Below, one piece after another: positions 11,391-19,302 of a stretch of DNA of 64,000 nt (position 1 is the stretch's first letter; every line of letters begins with the position of its first letter). Source of the DNA: Sinomonas susongensis (lineage in GTDB: Bacteria; Actinomycetota; Actinomycetes; Actinomycetales; Micrococcaceae); assembly GCF_005877005.1 (NCBI RefSeq), contig NZ_SSNH01000003.1, positions 52,772 to 116,771 on the forward strand, written 5' to 3'. The translations under genes were made by a program, and so were the position numbers. Under the pieces are notes generated by a model. That model worked only from the letters and a program-made list of their open reading frames with translations. It was not told the DNA's origin and searched no databases.

Positions 11391-12374
11391 TCAGTGGTGC
11401 CCCTTTGGGCACGGCGGCGGCGCGCACCCCTGGGGAGTGCGCGCCGTCGTCGTTCGCGACGACTGGTCGTCCTCCCCTCGCAAGGCGGCTTCGGCGTCGT
11501 CGGACGTTTGAGGAGTCGCGGGAGCGACAACTTCGGGGAGCGAGCCCTTCTTGAGGGCGCGTTGCTCCATGTCGGCGACGGTCTTGTCTGCTTCCTGGAG
11601 TCGGCCTCGCTGCGCGAGCCATCTCGCGGACTCGGGGAGCTCGAACCGGAGCAGGATCGCGACGACGGCAAGGATCGCGCCGATCCCGTACATCCAGCGC
11701 GAGCCATCCTCGAAGCCGGGGCCGGCGGCGGCGAACGGGAGACCAAGGGGCCACGGGGTCGCGGGCGTCGTGAGCCAGAGGCCGAGCCAGATACCGAAGA
11801 ACGCCCCGAGGGCGGACATGATGAAGATGACGGTGGTGAATTTCGCACGCGAACGCCTTGGTGCGACCTCGCTGATGTAGGTGTTGACGATCGCGAGGTC
11901 GGCGCCGATGCCGATACCCGTCACGATGCGGGAGATGGTGAAGTTCAGGTAGTCCGTCGAAAACGCCGTGTACAGGGAGCCCAAGCCGGTGATGAGCATG
12001 GTGACCAGCAGCATGTTGCGCCGTCCGATGCGGTCGGCGACCGGGCTGAGAACGAGTGTGCCCACCACGTAGCCCGCGAGGTTGAGTACGACTGGGAGGG
12101 GCAGGGCGTCGAGCGCGGTCTCGGGCGTGCAGCCCTTCTGGAGGCTCACGCACGTCTGGATGAACGAGACGTTGATGTCGAAGATGTCGTAGAAGGTGAA
12201 AAGGAACCCCAGGCCGATGATGGCGATGAACGACGGTGAGAGCGACCACACCTGAAGGCGGTCGAGCCGGGCGTTGATGCTGCGCGCGGAGACCGCGGTC
12301 GGGGCGGCGCTCACCGGCGGCAGTTCTCCGCTGGGATGGACGCGCGGACCGGAAGAGACATGAGCTTCCCTCAA
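11391..12374 (-). pseudogene. MFS sugar/aromatic-acid transporter, N-terminal half only
   Basis: The 327-codon frame contains the first six transmembrane segments of a major facilitator: FIAIIGLGFLFTFYDIFDI, the loop motif SPVADRIGRRNMLLV and the exit motif ARWLAQRGRLQEADK at the start of the central loop. Normal members have about 450-500 aa and twelve segments. Here the frame ends in non-homologous Arg/Thr/Pro-rich residues soon after the central loop. The second half is absent between 11391 and katG, so the gene is presumed non-functional. The start at 12374 is the annotated first Met; a later Met is possible. Confidence 0.8.
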
Positions 12375-13089
12375 TTCACATCGTTGTGACAGGCACTGGA
12401 TGGGCGTTCGATATTAGAACTGCGTGTTCCCATATCGCCTAGACGAAAGTAGGGTGCTCCCTTGAAGGTTCAAGTGTTTTCTGGGGGCCAGAACGTGACG
12501 CAAAACGAGTCGGCCTAGTTCTGGGTAAGCGCCGAGCTTGGTGCTGATCGGCAGTCCTGGCCAGGGCCCTACGCCTACGCATCGCGCTTTTCGGTCGCAC
12601 GGCGAACGGCGAGAGCATTTGACGGATGTGGCGCGTGGACCGGCGCTCTTGTGACCATCGGTACTTGTTTCGTGCGGCGCAGAGGATGGCGCTATCCCGG
12701 TTGAGCTGGTGCCTGTGATGTCTAGGAACGGCCTGTCGGCAAGAGCCGATGTTCGATGGCCCAACTTGTCGTTCGCTAGCCATTTCGGACCCTCACTGAG
12801 TGTTTGACCTCCTCGATCCATGGTTGTTTGGGCCTGGGATGCCGGCTTGAACTGCGGCACTAGGAAAGCCGGATGAATGAACTAGGAGTGGGGGATCCGG
12901 AGATGGAGTTGTGGAACATTGGCCTCCTCGACCCCGGATCTCAAGCGGGGAGGCGGTTCCGCCGAATCGGTCGCGACCTTCACAAGCCAGGACAAGGATC
13001 GTTGACGAAAGAAGGTCTTCGAGTGCATGAACTAGAGCCGGTTCCATGGACGCCAACGGCGCGAAGAACCAACCGGACGGGGCCCGCGA
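12375..13089. other. Long intergenic region before the RiPP operon
   Basis: About 715 bases with visibly lower GC than the flanking metabolic genes. Several open frames of 75-150 codons exist on both strands (for example 12873-13103 forward and 12414-12860 reverse), but their translations have no recognisable motifs and irregular composition. It must hold the promoter of the RiPP operon and probably of the MFS remnant. No regulator gene for the cluster is visible here. Confidence 0.45.
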
Positions 13090-14115
13090 ATGACTCTGAG
13101 TGAGCAACAGATCGTTGCCGCGGGAATGGATCAGTGGATCACAGGAATCCCGGGCAGAATTCCAGACCATGTCATCTTTGTTGAGAATCCCAAACACTCA
13201 CAGTACGCGCGGGAGATTGCCGGTGAGCGCTCCCTCGTCTTCGTGCTCGACGGCGTCGAAAGCGATGGCATCGTCGTCCCGGTAGCCGGATATCTCGAGC
13301 CAGCAGGCGAAGAGTTGTTGGTAGATGGCAGGCTCAGCCTCGAGATCCAAGACTATCTAGCTATTCCATTCCTCAATCTCGTCGGGCCCACCATTGTCAG
13401 GACTACCACGCCGGAAGACTGGAGCGCATTTTTCGACGACGCCGGGGAGGCCCGCACATCCGGGCACTTCGTGAGTCAACTCTCCGAAGCAAACGCCGTA
13501 TTGGCCGAACGGGGATTCCTTGGCGGGAGCGTCGACGCAGACTCACCGCTCGCAAGGCTCCACATCGCTTCGGACGGAGCCGTGTTCAACGGCGTCAACG
13601 GTACGAGGCTCGGACGGGTGGGTGACTCTCTGATCAAACTTCGAGATAGGAACGCGGCCCTCCGGCCCGAATCGGTTCTCGCCTCTGCGGGTGATGTCGA
13701 GGTCCTTCGAGAATCGCTCCTTTCCCGGCCTTGGATTCCCCGCTATTTAGCTGCACTCCAGGCCTGGCAGTTCATTACACGCGAGGATCGCCCAAACGTC
13801 TCCCTCGTCGGTTTTGGATCTAGCGTCTACGGTGCGGCGCCCACAGTTACGCTTCCGTCGCCCTCCGCCCCCTTCATCATTCAGAGGGCCGGGGAGCACG
13901 TGCTGTTGGATACCAAGTCTGGGCGCAGATTCAAGATCGGCCCGGATGCCGCAGCGATCGTCGAGGCGCTCTCGAATATGCGGGACGTCCAGGCCGCTGC
14001 TTCAGCGGTGGCAAGATCTGTCGGTGTTTCTACTGGCGTTGCCGAGAAATCAGCGGAAGCAATTCGTGCGAGGTTCGATCAGTTGGGCATCGATCTATTC
14101 GGAACTCGCCGATGA
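13090..14115 (+). CDS. Daptide-type RiPP recognition (RRE) protein
   Basis: 341 aa. Residues ~265-338 are a PqqD-like winged-helix RiPP recognition element: FIIQRAGEHVLLDTKSGRRF, then IGPDAAAIVEALSNM and a helix ending IRARFDQLGIDLFG. The N-terminal ~260 residues are not a family I recognise from motifs but match the two-part layout of the leader-binding partner in daptide clusters. Expected role: bind the precursor leader (LExxDxPD region) and present the C-terminal Thr to the dehydrogenase. It is the first gene of a ten-gene operon, overlapping the aminotransferase gene by 4 bases. Daptide assignment rests on the neighbouring aminotransferase, dehydrogenase, methyltransferase and Thr-ending precursors. 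Confidence 0.8.
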   Translation: MTLSEQQIVAAGMDQWITGIPGRIPDHVIFVENPKHSQYAREIAGERSLVFVLDGVESDGIVVPVAGYLEPAGEELLVDGRLSLEIQDYLAIPFLNLVGPTIVRTTTPEDWSAFFDDAGEARTSGHFVSQLSEANAVLAERGFLGGSVDADSPLARLHIASDGAVFNGVNGTRLGRVGDSLIKLRDRNAALRPESVLASAGDVEVLRESLLSRPWIPRYLAALQAWQFITREDRPNVSLVGFGSSVYGAAPTVTLPSPSAPFIIQRAGEHVLLDTKSGRRFKIGPDAAAIVEALSNMRDVQAAASAVARSVGVSTGVAEKSAEAIRARFDQLGIDLFGTRR

Positions 14116-15401
14116 CGTCAGAACCTCCTGTCCCAGCAGCCATCCACCGCCACACACTCTGGGTTCCCCTGACATTACAGCCCGATTTCCACGCCCCAAG
14201 CCACATAGCCCTAAGCGCAAAGGGAGTGCACGTCTCTTTCGAGGACGGTCAGCGCCGTCTCTGCGCGAAGAGTGGTCTGTGGAATGCCAATCTCGGCTAC
14301 GGCAATTCAAGCATAGCTGCTGCCATATCATCAGAATACGAGAACGCGTCCTACCTTCCACTGTTCAGGTCAGCCCATCGCAAGGCGATCGAGGCATCCG
14401 ATGCGCTGCTTTCGCTCTCGACTCACCGTTTTGAGCGAGTGTTCTTCTCCACTTCGGGAGGGGCAGCAAATGACGCTGTCATGAAATTAGCCCGTCACTA
14501 CTTCCTCCTGGCGGGACAATCCGAACGAAAGCTCATCGTCGGGCTGAGCGGCAGCTATCACGGCCTCACGTTCGGAAGCCATGCACTCAGCGGGGATGAG
14601 CTCGGGCAGTCACTCTACGGCGTCGACCGGCGAAATGTGCGGCATATACGTTTCGACGACGGCGGAGCCGAATTGGCTCTGCTCATGCGCAGGGAAGGGC
14701 ATCGAGTGGCCGCGGTCGTCGTTGAACCTGTCCTCGGATCCGGTGCGGAGGTCGTGCCGGAGGACTTCATTGCCTTGCTTCTGCGCTACCGGGACGACTA
14801 TGGGTTTCTCGTGGTGGCGGATGAGGTGGCCACCGGATTCGGACGCGTTGATTCATGGTTTGTGTCGGATGAATGGCCTTCGGCCCCAGACTTCATCGTG
14901 GCATCCAAAGGGCTGACTAACGGCACGTGCGCCTGCGCCGCGCTCCTGATTGGCCAACGGATCGTCAGTTGCTTCGACTCCAACACTTCCATCTTTGTCC
15001 ACGGCGAGACGCAAGCTGGAACGCCGGCTACCTGCGCCGCAATCCTCGCCACTATCGCCGAAATGAAGCGGCTGGACCATCGCCGCCTGACAGCGCAAGT
15101 CTCGTCCGGTCTTGAAGATCTCATGGCCCGCCTCGAAGGAGTTGCCGGGATAGCCGGTGCAAGCGGTCGGGGTGGCATGCGTGGCATCAAGCTCGAAACC
15201 GTCGGCGGCGTGCCGCTGTCGCCTCACGCTGTTCTCGCGGTGGTCCGGCACATTCATCGTGCGGGAGCGATCGTGCACCCGGGTCCTGCCCGAATCCAAC
15301 TCCTGCCGGCCTTGGTCTACACAGAAGAGAATTTCCACGAACTTCACGCCGCTATCATGGCCGGCCTTGATGAGGCCCAGCGGGCGGGGGTCTTCACGTG
15401 A
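14112..15401 (+). CDS. mpaD: Daptide-type class III aminotransferase
   Basis: 429 aa PLP enzyme of the class III (ornithine/acetyl-ornithine) fold. Motifs: TSGGAANDAVMKLARHY near residue 120, the cofactor Asp in VVADEVATGFGRVDSW near 237, and the Schiff-base Lys in VASKGLTNG near 266. In the daptide pathway (described in Microbacterium paraoxydans; names from memory) this enzyme transaminates the C-terminal aminopropanone made from Thr, giving a C-terminal 1,2-diaminopropane. ATG overlaps the RRE gene stop and its own stop overlaps the GTG of the dehydrogenase gene, so all three are translationally coupled. Length and motifs are complete. Confidence 0.87.
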   Translation: MTSEPPVPAAIHRHTLWVPLTLQPDFHAPSHIALSAKGVHVSFEDGQRRLCAKSGLWNANLGYGNSSIAAAISSEYENASYLPLFRSAHRKAIEASDALLSLSTHRFERVFFSTSGGAANDAVMKLARHYFLLAGQSERKLIVGLSGSYHGLTFGSHALSGDELGQSLYGVDRRNVRHIRFDDGGAELALLMRREGHRVAAVVVEPVLGSGAEVVPEDFIALLLRYRDDYGFLVVADEVATGFGRVDSWFVSDEWPSAPDFIVASKGLTNGTCACAALLIGQRIVSCFDSNTSIFVHGETQAGTPATCAAILATIAEMKRLDHRRLTAQVSSGLEDLMARLEGVAGIAGASGRGGMRGIKLETVGGVPLSPHAVLAVVRHIHRAGAIVHPGPARIQLLPALVYTEENFHELHAAIMAGLDEAQRAGVFT

Positions 15402-16642
15402 TCGCGGATCGTACCTGGAGGACGCGCTGCGTCATTCTTGACGAGGGAATGGCGGCTCACTATCTCGGCAGGCTGATCGATGGTCAAACCGGGCTCGTGG
15501 TGGACCGCGCGCTCGCAACGCATCGCGACCGGTTGCTGGATGGCGACCTTAAGGGAGCGGCTGTCCTGGATCTCGACGCCGGACCTGTGTCATTCGCGAC
15601 GCTCCGCACGGTCAGCAGCTTCATCCGAACGCATAGCCTCACCACTGTTGTCGGATTGGGCGGGGGCTCTGTCATGGACGCTGTGACGCTGGCGGTACTG
15701 TTCACGGCCAACCCGGGACTGGCGGATTTCACTGCTCGCCAAGCCACGCGGTCGGGCCTGATTGTCCTGCCTTCCGTGGCCGAGCCGGAAGGGAGAGCGC
15801 GGACGGTTCTTATGCCGTCAACGGTGGGGACCGGCGCCGAAGTCAGTGCCGTCGCGTGCCTAGATGCCGACGTCGGCCGCCGCCTCGTCGTCTCGCGTCA
15901 CCTTTCAGGCGATGTGGCACTGCTCGACCCCGTTCATCTTGCGACCCTCCCGAAATCCTTGGTGCTTGAAGGAATTCTTGAATCCTTTCTCAGGGTGGCC
16001 GGGACCATGATCGGCAGTGTTCCGAGCATCTTTGACGAGGACGGTTACGCCCTTCTGGTGCGGATTGTCGGACTGGGAAATCGGCTCGCTTGCGAAGACT
16101 CCCTTGAGCTTCGGTTGGCTGCAGCCCGGTTCAGCATGGAAACCCACTCGGGATGGTCCTTGACATGCCGCAACCCGTACGCCGCAAAGCACTGGTATAT
16201 CGCGAATGAATTGGCCTATATGACAGGGGTACGAAAAATGACCGCGACGGCCACCGTCATCGAATCGATTTGGGACGATATCGAAAACGGCTCACCGACG
16301 TGGGGAAAACCCGATCGGTTGCCGGCAGTCTGGGCTGCAGTGGCTGCGGCCCATCCTTCACTTGGGCACAGCGCCGCGGCAGGCATTGGAGAGTTGCTGC
16401 GGAGATGGGGGGTATACGGACTGGACGACATCAGCGAACAAGTCGTGTCAGACACGACCAATTCCGCGCTCAGGAACTGGGGCGGAGCCCTGCCAATGCT
16501 GCGAGGTGTAGGAGCCGAGCAGGTTCACGACATTCTCTTCAATGCAGCCAGACTTGCCGAGTCAACCGGCGAACCACAAGCGGCAAGGGAAAGGGGGTGT
16601 GCACATGAACAGCAGCGCCGCACTGAAGCCGCTGAATCTTGA
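15398..16642 (+). CDS. Daptide-type iron-containing alcohol dehydrogenase (Thr oxidative decarboxylase)
   Basis: 414 aa member of the iron-dependent alcohol dehydrogenase fold. NAD-binding GLGGGSVMDAVTLAV sits near residue 88 and the family's MPSTVGTGAEVSAVACLDA near 138; the metal-site helix region is AAKHWYIANELAYMTGVRKM near 263. Expected reaction: oxidise the beta-hydroxyl of the precursor's C-terminal Thr, after which the beta-keto acid loses CO2. GTG start overlaps the aminotransferase stop (GTGA). The last 38 bases overlap the first precursor gene, so its final dozen residues (AHEQQRRTEAAES) are constrained by another frame and may be dispensable. Confidence 0.85.
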   Translation: MIADRTWRTRCVILDEGMAAHYLGRLIDGQTGLVVDRALATHRDRLLDGDLKGAAVLDLDAGPVSFATLRTVSSFIRTHSLTTVVGLGGGSVMDAVTLAVLFTANPGLADFTARQATRSGLIVLPSVAEPEGRARTVLMPSTVGTGAEVSAVACLDADVGRRLVVSRHLSGDVALLDPVHLATLPKSLVLEGILESFLRVAGTMIGSVPSIFDEDGYALLVRIVGLGNRLACEDSLELRLAAARFSMETHSGWSLTCRNPYAAKHWYIANELAYMTGVRKMTATATVIESIWDDIENGSPTWGKPDRLPAVWAAVAAAHPSLGHSAAAGIGELLRRWGVYGLDDISEQVVSDTTNSALRNWGGALPMLRGVGAEQVHDILFNAARLAESTGEPQAARERGCAHEQQRRTEAAES

Positions 16643-16748
16643 GATTCAGGAGCTGGAAACCATCGACGTTCCCGATGATTGGAGCGAACGGATCCATGGG
16701 ATCACCGTAGGCCTTGCTCTGGTGGGAATTGCCGTAGGGATAACCTGA
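16605..16748 (+). CDS. Daptide-like precursor peptide 1
   Basis: 47 aa. Leader with LEIQELETIDVPDDW (Trp26) and a hydrophobic core ending GIAVGIT. ATG is preceded by aagggggtg. The leader motif E-[LI]-E-x-[IML]-D-x-P-D-x(1-3)-W and the Thr terminus are shared with the two following small genes. After Trp26 the only Ser/Thr residues are S27, T34 and T47; there is no Cys. It starts inside the dehydrogenase gene. C-terminal Thr is the invariant residue modified in daptides. Confidence 0.88.
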   Translation: MNSSAALKPLNLEIQELETIDVPDDWSERIHGITVGLALVGIAVGIT

Positions 16749-16795
16749 CTGGCCACGAAGAGGCACCCATTTCACTATGAAGGGAGGTAAACGAA

Positions 16796-16933
16796 ATGCA
16801 GCAGGATCTCGCCATTTCCGTCGAAGAGATCGAGTCGATGGATACACCGGACTTCAATAACTGGTTCATGGGTGTGACCCAAGGCGTGGCAATTGGCATT
16901 GTTGCCGTCAGCATATCTGTCGGCATTACCTAG
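16796..16933 (+). CDS. Daptide-like precursor peptide 2
   Basis: 45 aa with a strong ribosome binding site gaagggagg eight bases before the ATG. Leader contains SVEEIESMDTPDFNNW (Trp23). The core is hydrophobic with T28, S39, S41 and ends SISVGIT. The tail VGIT is the same as in peptide 1. It was too short for routine ORF listing; identified by leader similarity and the Thr end. Confidence 0.87.
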   Translation: MQQDLAISVEEIESMDTPDFNNWFMGVTQGVAIGIVAVSISVGIT

Positions 16934-16987
16934 TCGCTGCCATCAGGCCGGACATCCGCACTCGCACAACCCGTGAAAGGAGGGGCG

Positions 16988-17125
16988 ATGAGTGCAACTT
17001 CTCATCTCGAGCTCATGATTGAGGAACTGGAGAACCTCGACACTCCTGACGACACCCCGTGGTACATCCGCGTTGGCGACGTCATCATCATCGCCGGAAT
17101 CGTCGTCGGCCTCGCTGCGACCTAA
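16988..17125 (+). CDS. Daptide-like precursor peptide 3
   Basis: 45 aa; ATG preceded by aaaggaggggcg. Leader contains MIEELENLDTPDDTPW (Trp25). The 20-residue core ends GIVVGLAAT. After Trp25 there is no Cys or Ser and the only Thr is the last residue, which limits what the cluster's YcaO could do to this peptide. Followed at once by a hairpin (17136-17173). Confidence 0.87.
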   Translation: MSATSHLELMIEELENLDTPDDTPWYIRVGDVIIIAGIVVGLAAT

Positions 17126-17135
17126 TCCGCGGACC

Positions 17136-17173
17136 CTGGTGGCGGAGCGGAGGTGCTTCGTCTCCGCCACCAG
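17136..17173 (+). promoter_or_regulatory. Intra-operon hairpin after the precursor genes
   Basis: Perfect 12-bp stem (17136-17147 with 17162-17173) and a 14-base loop, 10 bases after precursor 3. There is no T-run, so it is more likely an attenuator or RNA-stability element that raises precursor mRNA over the downstream enzymes than a full terminator (inference). Confidence 0.6.
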
Positions 17174-17217
17174 CGCGTTCGCCCGCACCAAGGTCCAATC
17201 CTCGAGAGTAGGAGCCG

Positions 17218-18027
17218 ATGACAGCACCTGAAACGACGGCGGTGAACATCCTGCGTGCAATTCACCACCTTGATCCGCCAGAGGATCTCTATGGCGTCGC
17301 TGGATCCCGTCTTTATGACAGGATCACGGCCGACGACCTGTCGGAGCTTCCCGAGATTCTCGGCGCCGCACGCGCGACCACAGGACCGATCCTCGAACTG
17401 GCCTCAGGATCCGGACGGATAACCCGGGCATTGCCCGCCCTGGGGCGAGCCTTGACTGCCGTTGACTCTTCCCCGGAAATGCTCGCGATGCTGAAGGAAA
17501 GGTCGGGTGCTAGATCTTTCAATCCTCGAGGCACCCATCTGGAGATCGTGTGTGCGGACATGTCCAAGCTTGACTTCCTTGGCACGTTCGGCTGCATCGT
17601 GTTAGGTGCCAGTTCGGTGACGCTCTTGGATGGCGAGCGTCGCAAGGGGCTGTTTCGCCGCGTGCGCGACTGCCTGGCACCTGACGGCCGCTTCGTGTTG
17701 ACCGTCCTCGACCCGCTCCCTGGCGTCGGAACGACACGGCATGAGGCGGCATTCTCGGTATTCGATGGAAGTTCAATTCTCTTCACAGTAGAGCGCCGGG
17801 AGCCGGCGCGGGGCACCAGGAAGGTGACCATCATCCGGGTTGATTTTGAGGAGGCCGGCGCCTACCGGTCGGCCGCCTACACCAGCGACATAGCGTATGT
17901 GGGCAACGACGTCGTCAGGGCCGAGCTCGCCGCCGAGGGCTTGCACATCCTCGAAAGGCGGCCCGTCCGCATCTCTTCGCCCAGCCCGGCGCTTGGCGGG
18001 GTCGAGCTGTGGGTGTGCGGTACGTGA
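17218..18027 (+). CDS. mpaM: Daptide-type SAM-dependent methyltransferase
   Basis: 269 aa class I methyltransferase. SAM-binding motif I is ILELASGSGRITRALPAL near residue 59, the acidic end of beta-2 is TAVDSSPEML near 79, and the post-motif GCIVLGASSVTLL is near 122. In daptides the matching enzyme puts two methyl groups on the new C-terminal amine. It lies after the precursor genes and hairpin with an AGTAGGAG-like ribosome site; its TGA overlaps the ATG of the YcaO gene (TGATG), indicating coupled translation of methyltransferase and YcaO. Confidence 0.85.
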   Translation: MTAPETTAVNILRAIHHLDPPEDLYGVAGSRLYDRITADDLSELPEILGAARATTGPILELASGSGRITRALPALGRALTAVDSSPEMLAMLKERSGARSFNPRGTHLEIVCADMSKLDFLGTFGCIVLGASSVTLLDGERRKGLFRRVRDCLAPDGRFVLTVLDPLPGVGTTRHEAAFSVFDGSSILFTVERREPARGTRKVTIIRVDFEEAGAYRSAAYTSDIAYVGNDVVRAELAAEGLHILERRPVRISSPSPALGGVELWVCGT

Positions 18028-19280
18028 TGGTCGACCCGGTCCGCACCTTGGATCCCTCGCTAGGGCTCGTGTCTCGTGCGGCCGTCTACCTCCCGAACGA
18101 GGTGGGCCTTTGGCGCACCGTGGCCTATCTGGCTAATGGCCTGCAGGGCGGCATTGGGCTTTCGGGCACCGTCGGTGCTTTCGATGTCAGTAGGCGGCTG
18201 TCGATGACCAGGGGTGCTGGCGAAGCCGTCGAGCGCTTCGCGCTTGCGCCTGTCCCTGCCGACTCTGACTACCTCGTGGCCGACAATGTCTGCCCTGAGC
18301 GGCGCATCGACTTTGCGGCTGCCGGACTTGGGGACGCGTCGGCCAAGACCTTCGAGTTCCCGTGGTACCGGGCTACGGACCTGCTGACGGGGGCAGAATC
18401 GCATGTTCCGGCTCCGGCCGTGGACTACAGTCCGGGGAAATCCAATGAAGGAGCCCCTGTTGGAAGGTTCTTCGATCCTTCGCCCAACGGCGCCGCCGCT
18501 GGGCCGTCGGAACATTTCGCGAAGGTCGCGGGAGTCGCTGAAATCCTCGAGCGTGACGCCTTCTTGTGGGCTTGGGAATTGAGGCCATCGCTTGAGAAAT
18601 TCAGGGTGGACGATATCGCCGATGGCTGTTCCTCGGATCCGGAAACTCGCAGTTTCGTGCGGCTCTTGGAAGCCGCGCGGGTGGCCGGCGTCGCGCCCAC
18701 CCTCGCTTTCGTCCCGGACGACGGGGGCCCACTGGAGACTGCTGTGTGCGTGATCCTAGGCGGCGAGAGGGGTCGGCTGTTCGGTTCGGTGGGAATCAAG
18801 GCTTCCGCGCATCCTATTTCCGCCTTGAGGGGTGCACTCCAAGAGGGACTTCAGATCCGTGAGCTCTTCCGTGCCAGGGCACAGCGCGCAGACGTTCCAA
18901 GATCCACGATGAGCGGGTTCGTGGTCACCAACGACGAATCAAGGGCGGACTTCTGGACTATGGGTCCGGCGATAGCCGAGCTCCGTGCTTGGGTCCAGTC
19001 ATTTCGGGCTTTGCCGATGCCTCGGGACCGCCCCGCCCCCGACCTCGACGCCCTCGTCAAATATCTGGCCGAGAAGGGAATCAGTGCGCACTGGGTCAGC
19101 CTCACCCACCGGCTTCCCTCGGCGATTCAAGAGCTCGGGTGGGAAGCTGGCAAGGCAATCTGCCCGGGCGCGTTCCCTCTGACGATGAATGAGTCCAAGG
19201 GTCTTTCAGCGGTGCTCACGAAGCCGGACGGCCGGTCGGACCACAAACTCACTACTTCGATGCCACACCCGCTCATATGA
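18027..19280 (+). CDS. YcaO-domain cyclodehydratase within the daptide operon
   Basis: 417 aa from the ATG that overlaps the methyltransferase stop (a GTG at 18009 is also in frame). It has the ATP-binding signatures of TOMM-type YcaO enzymes: MTRGAGEAVERFA at residues 60-72, the second motif VAGVAEILERDAFLWAW near 170-186 and the third ALRGALQEGLQIRELF near 270. The C-terminus is MPHPLI, similar to the PHP-type tails of heterocycle-forming YcaOs. YcaO enzymes use ATP to activate a backbone amide for attack by a nearby nucleophile (azoline, amidine or thioamide formation). There is no TfuA-like protein or separate ThiF-like partner; the RRE protein at 13090 may serve as partner. Its presence in a daptide operon is the unusual point. 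Confidence 0.9.
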   Translation: MVDPVRTLDPSLGLVSRAAVYLPNEVGLWRTVAYLANGLQGGIGLSGTVGAFDVSRRLSMTRGAGEAVERFALAPVPADSDYLVADNVCPERRIDFAAAGLGDASAKTFEFPWYRATDLLTGAESHVPAPAVDYSPGKSNEGAPVGRFFDPSPNGAAAGPSEHFAKVAGVAEILERDAFLWAWELRPSLEKFRVDDIADGCSSDPETRSFVRLLEAARVAGVAPTLAFVPDDGGPLETAVCVILGGERGRLFGSVGIKASAHPISALRGALQEGLQIRELFRARAQRADVPRSTMSGFVVTNDESRADFWTMGPAIAELRAWVQSFRALPMPRDRPAPDLDALVKYLAEKGISAHWVSLTHRLPSAIQELGWEAGKAICPGAFPLTMNESKGLSAVLTKPDGRSDHKLTTSMPHPLI

Positions 19281-19302
19281 ACATTCACGAGGGGAACGGA
19301 AC

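Noticed and set aside
12873..13103. 76-codon forward frame ahead of the RRE gene, considered as an extra precursor
   Set aside because: No LExxDxPD leader motif, does not end in Thr, and overlaps the start of the RRE gene without a ribosome site.
13090..14115. ThiF/E1-like partner of the YcaO enzyme
   Set aside because: No ATP-binding GxGxxG/ThiF motif or CxxC zinc pairs; C-terminal PqqD-like domain and context fit a RiPP recognition protein better.
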